Below, piece after piece: positions 22,052-28,219 of a DNA stretch of 32,824 bases. Within the stretch, counting starts at the first letter, position 1; each line of letters opens with the position of its first letter. Source of the DNA: Lentisphaeraceae bacterium. GTDB lineage: Bacteria > Verrucomicrobiota > Kiritimatiellia > RFP12 > DVOR01. The notes under the pieces were generated by a model. That model had not been told where the DNA came from. It saw only the letters and a program-made list of their open reading frames with translations, and ran no database searches. The translations under genes were made by a program, and so were the position numbers. The stretch lies in assembly GCA_004555175.1 (NCBI GenBank), contig SFJE01000021.1, positions 1 through 32,824 on the forward strand. The letters are read 5' to 3'.

Positions 22052-22093
22052 GGTAACCGGGGCGAGCGACAGCGTTCGCGGGTGAGTGCATAC

Positions 22094-22126
22094 AAAAAGG
22101 GCCGGGCCCCGAGCGGGTCCGGCCTT
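22094..22126. terminator. Bidirectional terminator between the coiled-coil gene and HU
   Basis: GGGCCGGGCCC and GGGTCCGGCC pair around CGAGC with a bulge, flanked by AAAAA on the left and TTT on the right. The minus-strand (HU) direction has the better T-run. Confidence 0.75.
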
Positions 22127-22151
22127 TGACTCTTAGGAAAGAGGCGTTGGC

Positions 22152-22448
22152 TTACTTGCCGAACACCTTGTCCTGGAGGAGCTTGGAGACCGTGAACTTG
22201 ACGGCCTTCTTGGCAGCAATCTGGATGGTCTCGCCGGTCTGCGGGTTGCGGCCGGTGCGGGCCTTGCGCTGAACGACGGAGAACTTGCCCAGACCGGGGA
22301 GGGTGCAGGTCTTCTTGGTTTCCTTGGCAACAAGGGCGACGAGGGCGTTGTAGATGCTCTCAACGGCGACCTTGGTCGAGCCGGTTTCCTTGGCGATCGC
22401 CTCGATGATTTCGGGCTTGGTCAGGGGCTTGGCAACTTTCTTAGCCAT
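22152..22448 (-). CDS. HU/IHF-family DNA-binding protein
   Basis: A 98-residue nucleoid protein. The family core LTKPEIIEAIAKETG, GLGKFSVVQRKARTGRNPQTGETIQIAAKKAVKFTVSKLL is complete, including the arm tip around RNPQTG with the intercalating proline. It bends DNA as a dimer and takes part in chromosome packing and in promoter and replication control. The N-terminus is slightly longer than E. coli HU (MAKKVAKP precedes the first helix). Codon use looks strongly biased, as expected for an abundant protein. The ATG has AAAGGAG 9 bases upstream, and a strong promoter lies at 22512-22540. Confidence 0.96.
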   Translation of the reverse strand: MAKKVAKPLTKPEIIEAIAKETGSTKVAVESIYNALVALVAKETKKTCTLPGLGKFSVVQRKARTGRNPQTGETIQIAAKKAVKFTVSKLLQDKVFGK

Positions 22449-22485
22449 GTGAGTGATACTCCTTTCGTGTTTGGTTGTGGTTGAA

Positions 22486-22498
22486 GCGGAACCTCCGC
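22486..22498. repeat. Small hairpin in the HU leader
   Basis: GCGGA and TCCGC pair around a 3-base loop about 40 bases upstream of the HU start codon, within the predicted 5' leader. It could affect mRNA stability; nothing more can be said. Confidence 0.35.
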
Positions 22499-22511
22499 CT
22501 GAACACCGTGT

Positions 22512-22540
22512 ATTATGAGGCTTGCGCGGGGGAAAAGCAA
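22512..22540 (-). promoter_or_regulatory. Promoter of the HU gene
   Basis: On the minus strand TTGCTT (22540-22535), a 17-base spacer and CATAAT (22517-22512). The -35 is identical to that of the tRNA-Leu promoter. The predicted leader is about 55 bases. Confidence 0.75.
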
Positions 22541-22591
22541 GCGAAAAGTGCGCCAGATTAGGCTTGAAAGCAACTTTTTTGGCGCGTAGGC

Positions 22592-22626
22592 CCCTAAAAT
22601 CGCCTTTTTTGGGGGGCGATTTAGGG
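22592..22626. repeat. 12-bp inverted repeat overlapping the Rrf2 stop codon
   Basis: CCCTAAAATCGCC (22592-22604, one bulged A) pairs with GGCGATTTAGGG (22615-22626) around a T6-G4 loop. The Rrf2 stop codon lies in the right arm. On the minus strand no T-run follows the hairpin, so intrinsic termination is doubtful. Confidence 0.6.
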
Positions 22627-23061
22627 TTGGGGCAGCGGTGTTTCGCGGGCGCAGCCGGCCTTGGCGGAATTGACCACATCTTGCAAGGTGACATTGGCGA
22701 GCACCTCGCGCATCGAGTTGGAGATGCGTTTCCAGATGTCGGTGGCCGGGCAGAGGTCGAAACGCGGGCAGTTGGTGTCCTTGACGCAGGGGGTTAGGCA
22801 GATGGGGCCTTCCATAATCTCGACAATCTGCAGGAAGGTAATCTCGGCGGGGTCTTTGCAGAGTTGGTATCCGCCATCGACGCCACGGGCCGACTTCACG
22901 AATCCGGCGCGGACGAGTTTGGGCAGCAGGCGGCTCATATACTTCTGCGAGATGTTCTGTGCCTCGGAGACCTCCTTGAGCGTCCGCTGGCCTTCGCCTT
23001 GGTGGAGGGCTAGGTCTAAGAGCATACGCACACCGTAGCGTCCTTTGGTCGAGAGTTTCAT
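22621..23061 (-). CDS. Rrf2-family transcriptional regulator with IscR-type cysteines
   Basis: A 146-residue winged-helix regulator. The start MKLSTKGRYGVRMLLDLAL and the recognition region ISQKYMSRLLPKLVRAGFVKSARGVDGGYQL match Rrf2/IscR proteins. Cysteines fall at 92, 98 and 104, the same numbers and spacing as the Fe-S ligands of E. coli IscR, with an additional Cys88. The position of the fourth IscR ligand (His107) is Thr here. An Fe-S or redox sensor is therefore likely. No isc or suf genes are in the window, so the target genes are not evident. AAAGGA lies 8 bases before the ATG. It follows the thioesterase gene by 41 bases with no clear promoter between, so it may be co-transcribed. Confidence 0.9.
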   Translation of the reverse strand: MKLSTKGRYGVRMLLDLALHQGEGQRTLKEVSEAQNISQKYMSRLLPKLVRAGFVKSARGVDGGYQLCKDPAEITFLQIVEIMEGPICLTPCVKDTNCPRFDLCPATDIWKRISNSMREVLANVTLQDVVNSAKAGCARETPLPQP

Positions 23062-23102
23062 GGTCTTATTCCTTTCAATAAAGCGGGGTGGGGGAGTGGG
23101 GA

Positions 23103-23879
23103 TTAGACGCCTTGCCAGGCGCTGGTGGCATGGGCCAAGAGGGTGCCATCGGTGGCACGGCAGACAGCGTGGAGGAAGTGCCCGGGGGCTGAGGCCCAGG
23201 TGCGGATGAGGACTTCGTCGCCCAGTTTCGCGGCCTGTTTATAGGCGATGTCGAAGCGAACGGGCTCGGCGCCAAAATAGGTGGCTTCGGGGAGCGTTTC
23301 GAGCATCCATTCGGCGTAGTGGACGTTGTTGACGTGGCCATTGGCATCGATCTCGGCGCGGCGGACGGCGAAGCGGCATTCGGCGAGCGGGGCAACGGCT
23401 AGGTCGGGCTCGGGGAGGCGCTCCTGGCAGAGGGCGAAGGTGGCGGTGCCGGGCGCGGCAAGGGCGAGGACGGTTTCGGGCAGGCGGGCCAAGCGGCCGG
23501 TGTGGAAGTTGACGTAGAGCCACTCACTGGAGGCCTCTAGGAGGCGTTCACCCGAGGGCGTCTCCAAGGCGAATTGGCGTTCAGCCAAGAGGCGCCCTTT
23601 GACGCCGTTTGGCCAAGTAGCGAGGGTGAGGGGCTCTTGCCAGGCCGGGAGGCGGTTGAGCTTGAGGGCGAGGCGACCGAGCATCCAGGTGAAGCCTTGG
23701 GCCTGCAACTCGCGAATGCCTACGCCGATGGCCTGGGCGTGGAGTCCGGCGGCCTCCTGAAGGTGGTTCATTATGGCGGGGAGGGTGGCGCGTAAGGCCG
23801 CGCGGCACTCGCTGGCAGCGATGGCGCAAGGGGCTTGACGCAGGACGCGCGGGGCGGTGGCGGGGTCGGGGAAGTTCAC
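23103..23879 (-). CDS. Acyl-ACP thioesterase (FatA/FatB-like, double hotdog)
   Basis: A 258-residue cytoplasmic enzyme expected to release free fatty acids from acyl carrier protein. The first hotdog half contains TLPAIMNHLQEAAGLHAQ and GFTWMLGRLALKLNRLPAW, and the second contains the family signature EIDANGHVNNVHYAEWMLE, with the Asn and His of the active-site region. Similar enzymes occur in many gut and environmental anaerobes. The frame begins at a GTG with only a weak, distant GGAG. Residues near the N-terminus belong to the first strand of the fold, which supports the long form. It starts 23 bases after the MAT2B-like gene, probably in the same transcript. Confidence 0.85.
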   Translation of the reverse strand: MNFPDPATAPRVLRQAPCAIAASECRAALRATLPAIMNHLQEAAGLHAQAIGVGIRELQAQGFTWMLGRLALKLNRLPAWQEPLTLATWPNGVKGRLLAERQFALETPSGERLLEASSEWLYVNFHTGRLARLPETVLALAAPGTATFALCQERLPEPDLAVAPLAECRFAVRRAEIDANGHVNNVHYAEWMLETLPEATYFGAEPVRFDIAYKQAAKLGDEVLIRTWASAPGHFLHAVCRATDGTLLAHATSAWQGV

Positions 23880-23902
23880 GGCAGGTTTGGCTCCAAGGGC
23901 GT

Positions 23903-24751
23903 TTAGTGCGCGGCGGCAAGGGTTTGGATGAGGGCTGTTGCGAAGGGGGTGGGCTCAACGAAGAGGCCGATTTGGCGCAGTCGGCGGGTGGAGAGGTGGC
24001 AATCGTAGGGGCGCGGCACGGCTGGAGGCGTACGGTCCGGGAGGCACTGCGCGGTCTCTACGCCGATAAGCGGGGCCATCGTGAGGGCCATTTGGAACTT
24101 GGTCATCGGCTCCTCGGCCGAGTAGTGGGCAATGCCGCGCAGGGCGCCGGCGCAGACGGGATCAGCCAGGCGGAGGAGTTGGCGGGCAATGTCGCAGGTA
24201 AAGGTGGGGTAACGAATGGCGAGGTCGTCCATCTTCACACAGGCGCCTCGGGCGGCGAGGAGGTTGGCCGCCAGGATTGTGACAGCGGAATTGCGCAGAT
24301 CGGGGGTGGGACCAAAGAGGATGGGTAGGCGCAGAATAAGGACATTTGGGGCCTCTTCAATGGCGGCCTCGGCGGCGGCCTTCTGGCGACCGTAGGCATT
24401 GATGGGGCAGCGGCGGGCATCCTCGGCGTAGGGAGCGTTGGCCCCGTTGAAGACGTAGTCGGTGGAGATATGGATGAGGGGGCGGTCGCTCTCAGCAAGG
24501 CGGCGGGGAAGGTCGATATTGAGGGCCTGAACTTCGGGCGAGTTGCCCTCGCAGAGGTCGGGTTTGCGCTGGGCCGCGCAGTTGAGGATGAGGTTCGGGG
24601 CGGAGGCCGTGAGGAGGGCGGCGACGGCTTCGGGGCGGGCGAGGTCGACCTCGCGATGGGTCGGGGCGGCGAGTTCCCACCCGGCGGCGCGGAAGGTCGC
24701 TGCGACCTGTCGCCCGAGGAGGCCGGAGGCACCAAGGAGCAGGAGTTTCAT
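23903..24751 (-). CDS. MAT2B/RfbD-like SDR-family NAD(P)-binding protein
   Basis: A 282-residue extended short-chain dehydrogenase/reductase. The cofactor loop GASGLLG is at residues 8-14, and the catalytic-type pair appears as HISTDYVFNG and YGRQK. It has the layout of dTDP-4-dehydrorhamnose reductase (RfbD). Several stretches look closer to the regulatory beta subunit of eukaryotic methionine adenosyltransferase (MAT2B): NCAAQRKPD, STDYVFNGANAPYAED, LRLPILFGPTPDLRNSAVT and EEPMTKFQMALTMAPLI. No rhamnose-pathway genes are nearby, so an RfbD role is not supported by context. The ATG overlaps the tatD stop by one base (TGATG), so it is coupled to tatD. Confidence 0.8.
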   Translation of the reverse strand: MKLLLLGASGLLGRQVAATFRAAGWELAAPTHREVDLARPEAVAALLTASAPNLILNCAAQRKPDLCEGNSPEVQALNIDLPRRLAESDRPLIHISTDYVFNGANAPYAEDARRCPINAYGRQKAAAEAAIEEAPNVLILRLPILFGPTPDLRNSAVTILAANLLAARGACVKMDDLAIRYPTFTCDIARQLLRLADPVCAGALRGIAHYSAEEPMTKFQMALTMAPLIGVETAQCLPDRTPPAVPRPYDCHLSTRRLRQIGLFVEPTPFATALIQTLAAAH

Positions 24752-25497
24752 CAGTCGTTCAGAAGGGTTGGGCCGAAGAGGCGGAGGGCATTTTCGGTGG
24801 TTAGGCGGGCGAGGTGATCGGGGGCAACCCCGCGCACCTGGGCTAGACACTCAGCGGTGGCACGGACGCGGACGGGGCGGTTGCGCTCGCCACGGAAGGG
24901 GACGGGCGCGAGGTAGGGGGAATCGGTCTCCACCAGGAGTCGGTCATCGGGGATGCGCCGGGCGATCTCACGCAGGGCGGAGGCGTTTCGGAAGGTGAGA
25001 ATGCCCGAGAAGGAGATGGTGTAGCCGAGGTCGAGGAGGGCCTTGGCGAAGGCCCAGTCGGTGCCGGTGAAGGAGTGGATGACGCCGGCGCGGGGGAGCG
25101 CGGCCTCGCGCAGGGCGTTTAGGGTGAGGGTGGCGGCCTCGCGGGTGTGGATAACGACCGGGAGGGCTTGGGCTTTGGCAAAGGCGGCCTGAGCCTGAAA
25201 GAGGGTCCGCTGGCGCGCCTCGACCTCGGGACCTTGGGCGTAATGGAGGTCGAAGCCCAGCTCGCCGACGGCCACTTGGCGCGGTTGGCGTGTGGGTGGC
25301 GGGGGTGGCGTAGCTTCGCCCCAACTCCAGTCATAACCCAGGGCACAGGGCGCTCCGGAGGCCAAGGCGGTGGCATTGAGGGCGGCGGAGCCTCCAACGG
25401 CGAGGACATAGACTGCATTGGCGCGCGCCTCGGCCAAGAGGGCGGGTGTATCATCCTCCGGCTCGAAGTGGCAGTGGGTATCGATGAGGTGTTCCAT
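24751..25497 (-). CDS. tatD: TatD-family metal-dependent hydrolase/DNase
   Basis: A 248-residue TIM-barrel hydrolase. The metal-binding residues are visible: DTHCHF (6-11), GELGFD, the HTRE strand, the HSFTG motif and the final ETDSPYLAP. Members are 3'-5' DNases linked to repair and to DNA fragmentation; some act on other substrates, including D-aminoacyl-tRNA. The length is near the usual 255-265. The start ATG shares one base with the stop of the PEGA gene (TAATG), and the stop shares one base with the next start, so translation is coupled at both ends. Confidence 0.92.
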   Translation of the reverse strand: MEHLIDTHCHFEPEDDTPALLAEARANAVYVLAVGGSAALNATALASGAPCALGYDWSWGEATPPPPPTRQPRQVAVGELGFDLHYAQGPEVEARQRTLFQAQAAFAKAQALPVVIHTREAATLTLNALREAALPRAGVIHSFTGTDWAFAKALLDLGYTISFSGILTFRNASALREIARRIPDDRLLVETDSPYLAPVPFRGERNRPVRVRATAECLAQVRGVAPDHLARLTTENALRLFGPTLLND

Positions 25498-26813
25498 TAG
25501 AGCCGCTCGGTGAGGAAGCGTTGGGAGACAATCTCATCGGGTATAAAGGTGCGGAAACTGCCCGGCTTCAACTCGAGGGTAATGGCGCCGCTCTCCGAGC
25601 GTTTGATGAAGACGCCTTGGAAGGTGGCGTGTTCGGTGCGGAGTTCAAAGTTCGGTTGGAAGGTGAGGCGCACCTTGAGGGGGGTGACCTGATTGGCGGT
25701 GACGGTGAAGGTGCGCGTGGCGGGGGCATAGCCGGGGGCCTTGAGCGTCCAGGTGTACTGGCCTGGGGGCAGGGCATGGGCAACCACGCTCGAGGTGTAG
25801 CTCCCGGGCTCTTTTGGGGAGGTTTCCAGAACCTTCTGGGTGCCTTGGTAGGCGGTCACGGTCCCGGGTTGGGTCTGGAGGGTGACGGTGCCGCGGACGA
25901 TGGGCAGCGTAAACTCCTCGATAATCTTTTCGCCACGTTTGAGGGTGAGGGTGCGCGTGACGGGGGAGTAACCTTGCTTCTCCACGCGCAGGCGGTGATT
26001 GCCCTCGGGCAAATCGTTGAGCGTGAGGTCCGTCATCCCCCGGAAGATGCCATCGAGGTAGACGCGCGAAGCGGCTGGCACGGCGGTGATGGTGAGCCCG
26101 GCAGGAAGAGGTTCGAAGGTGAAGGCGAAGTCGGGGGTCTCGCCGGCCTTAAGGGTGAAGGTGTGGTTGATGGGTTTATAGCCGCTCAGCCGCAGCGTTA
26201 GGGTGTATTCTCCCTCGTTGAGGCGATGGAGTGTGACGGGCGTTTGCCCCTTGTCGACGCCATTGAGCAGAAGGCGAGCTGCAGGGGTAGAGGTGACGCG
26301 CAGATCGCCGAAGGTGGGGGAGAGCTCCAGGTCGATAACTTGCGGCGTGGTGTCGCGCAACAGGAGGGTATGGGCGGTTTGTTCGTAGCCGGGCGCGCGG
26401 AAGAGGAAGCGGTAGGCGCGCGGCTCATCCAGGAAGGTGTAGCAGGGGGTCTGCCCAAGGACAATACCATCGAGCGTGACGGTGGCGGGGACATTGCTGC
26501 GCAGCAGGACGGGGACCTGGTCGCGCTCCAACTTGAAGGCTTCCAGCCGCCGTTCGGCCGCCTGGAGGGTGACGGTGCGGTATTGCGTGCCGTAGCCTGG
26601 AGCGGAGACCTTGATAAGGGTAGCTTTACCGGGGACAACTTTAACCGTTTGGGCAGTGGAGAGGTCGAAGGGCGTGGCGTGGTCGAGCGAGATGAGCGCG
26701 GGCACCGAGGAGGTGATGCGCAACGTAGCCGGGAGGAGTTCCTGGGCGTGCACCCAGCCGGCGAGGCAGAGCGCGAGGGCGCAGAGGCCCCAATGGGCAC
26801 GAAAGCGCGTCAT
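25497..26813 (-). CDS. Secreted PEGA-repeat protein
   Basis: A 438-residue protein with a signal peptide (residues 1-23, ending WVHA) followed by about five PEGA repeats of about 70-75 residues. Each has the form of a beta strand, then V-x-LDG-x-x-x-G-x-TP, and ends with x-x-APGY or a variant, for example VTLDGIVLGQTP, LLLNGVDKGQTP and VYLDGIFRGMTD. PEGA domains are found in surface and periplasmic proteins and probably bind carbohydrate or protein. The C-terminal about 60 residues (FELRTEHATFQGVFIKRSESG) are different and may be a specific end domain. The gene is joined by one-base overlaps to the FHA gene before it and tatD after it, which suggests the PEGA and FHA proteins work together. 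Confidence 0.88.
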   Translation of the reverse strand: MTRFRAHWGLCALALCLAGWVHAQELLPATLRITSSVPALISLDHATPFDLSTAQTVKVVPGKATLIKVSAPGYGTQYRTVTLQAAERRLEAFKLERDQVPVLLRSNVPATVTLDGIVLGQTPCYTFLDEPRAYRFLFRAPGYEQTAHTLLLRDTTPQVIDLELSPTFGDLRVTSTPAARLLLNGVDKGQTPVTLHRLNEGEYTLTLRLSGYKPINHTFTLKAGETPDFAFTFEPLPAGLTITAVPAASRVYLDGIFRGMTDLTLNDLPEGNHRLRVEKQGYSPVTRTLTLKRGEKIIEEFTLPIVRGTVTLQTQPGTVTAYQGTQKVLETSPKEPGSYTSSVVAHALPPGQYTWTLKAPGYAPATRTFTVTANQVTPLKVRLTFQPNFELRTEHATFQGVFIKRSESGAITLELKPGSFRTFIPDEIVSQRFLTERL

Positions 26814-28195
26814 CAGTGGGCTCCTTTCTTCAGGTAACGGTTCTCAATTTGTAGGAGTTTGTCGGTGGCCTGGCGGTTGCGTTCGTCCTCGCGGTCGGGA
26901 ATCATACGCAGGATCTTGCGCAGGGCAGTGGCCGCATCGGCGTAGCGCTGGGTGTTGAGGGCCTGGTCGATGGAGAAGATGACCGCCTCGTAGCGCTCGG
27001 AGAGGAGGGCTTCGGCGGCCTGACGGCCCTGGTTCAACTCGTGGGCGAAGGCAGGCTTGGGATTGAGGGTTTCGAGGTAGGAGCAGCCGAGCTTGTAGGC
27101 GGCGAGGGCGAGGTAGAGCTTCTCGTCATCCAAATCGCGCTGGTCCCAGTAGCGTTGTCCCAGACGGAGCTGCTCCGCGCCCTTCTCGGTAAGTTCCTCA
27201 ACCGAGAGCTCCGCCGCCCAAATGCCCAGTTCATTCCGGGTGAAGGTCTCCAGCCGGTTGGCCAGGCGCGCAAAGGCGTCGTTGGTCGTATTTTCGGCGG
27301 TTCGCTTCCAGAGGGTCGTGCCCAGGACGATTGTCAACTGTTGGCGGTGGAGTGCTTGCGGATTGGCCCCTTGTTCGGGAAAGAGCTCGGGGATAGCGGT
27401 GTAGTTCGAGTCTAGGATCTCGCGGCGAAGGGCAGCCTTAGCCTGGTCGTTCAACGCCTTTTTGGTCGAGAACTTCCGATTTTGTTCGCCCAGGTCCACG
27501 GAGTCGACGGCCAAGGTGCCATCGTGCGTGTAGGTAATCCGGCTGCGATAGAGCATCCGCTCGTTGATTTCCAGCCGCTCATACTGAAACTCCAAGGGCA
27601 GGCTCTCGGCCGAGGGGAGCGCTTTGGGGCGTGCCGGTTGCGCCGGCGGGTTACCAAGCGTCACGACAATCCCCGCGCCAACGACCAGCACCAGAATGGC
27701 GGCCAGGGCCAGGATGATCGCATGCAGAGGTTTGCGTTTGGCCTTCTCCGGCAATTCGGGCTTGGGGGCCAACCCTAGGTCTACTGCCTCAGGGAACGGC
27801 TGGGGTGGGGCATCCTGGGTCGCGGGGGGCTCTGCGACCTGGGGCTGCGCCTGGGGCGCGAGGAGCACGGTCTTTGGCAACTCGGCGGGGGGCTCTACGC
27901 CCTGCACCTCCACGCGCAGGATGGTATCGCCAACTGTCAACAGGTCGCCCTCCTTGAGCTTTTCTGGCGCCGTGCCGAGGGCGGTGCCATTGAGGAGCGT
28001 GCCATTGGAGGAGCCCAAATCCTGCACAGTCGGCTCCGGGGTGAGCTCGAAGCGGCAGTGCAGGCGCGAGAGGAGACCATCACTCAAGTGGATATCCGCC
28101 ACGCGCGTCCGTCCCAGGGTGGCTCCGCCGGATGGCACGGTGAAGGCGGTGCCCTGTTCCGGGCCGTTAAGGACGCGTAAGATGAGTGTGGCCAT
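26813..28195 (-). CDS. FHA-domain single-pass membrane protein
   Basis: A 460-residue protein with an N-terminal FHA domain (about 1-95). The phosphopeptide-binding residues are in place: GRT (28-30), SRLH (43-46), SSNGT (62-66) and NG (69-70). A Pro/Ala-rich linker, one membrane helix (158-180) and a large C-terminal region rich in helices follow. The C-terminal part includes TPR-like stretches (YLALAAYKLGCSYLETLN, RYADAATALRKILRMIPD). The FHA domain should face the cytoplasm and read threonine phosphorylation, with the C-terminal part in the periplasm. No Ser/Thr kinase gene is in the window. AGGAT lies 6 bases before the ATG, 24 bases after the receptor gene. Confidence 0.88.
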   Translation of the reverse strand: MATLILRVLNGPEQGTAFTVPSGGATLGRTRVADIHLSDGLLSRLHCRFELTPEPTVQDLGSSNGTLLNGTALGTAPEKLKEGDLLTVGDTILRVEVQGVEPPAELPKTVLLAPQAQPQVAEPPATQDAPPQPFPEAVDLGLAPKPELPEKAKRKPLHAIILALAAILVLVVGAGIVVTLGNPPAQPARPKALPSAESLPLEFQYERLEINERMLYRSRITYTHDGTLAVDSVDLGEQNRKFSTKKALNDQAKAALRREILDSNYTAIPELFPEQGANPQALHRQQLTIVLGTTLWKRTAENTTNDAFARLANRLETFTRNELGIWAAELSVEELTEKGAEQLRLGQRYWDQRDLDDEKLYLALAAYKLGCSYLETLNPKPAFAHELNQGRQAAEALLSERYEAVIFSIDQALNTQRYADAATALRKILRMIPDREDERNRQATDKLLQIENRYLKKGAH

Positions 28196-28219
28196 AATCT
28201 TATCCTGTTGTGTGAACGA

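Noticed and set aside
23903..24751. dTDP-rhamnose pathway enzyme as a firm call
   Set aside because: No rfbA, rfbB or rfbC genes are present and key segments look more like MAT2B, so no gene symbol was assigned.
25521..26837. Plus-strand frames of about 200 codons opposite the PEGA gene
   Set aside because: They are Gly/Glu-rich shadows without ribosome binding sites. The PEGA protein on the other strand has a signal peptide and clear repeats.
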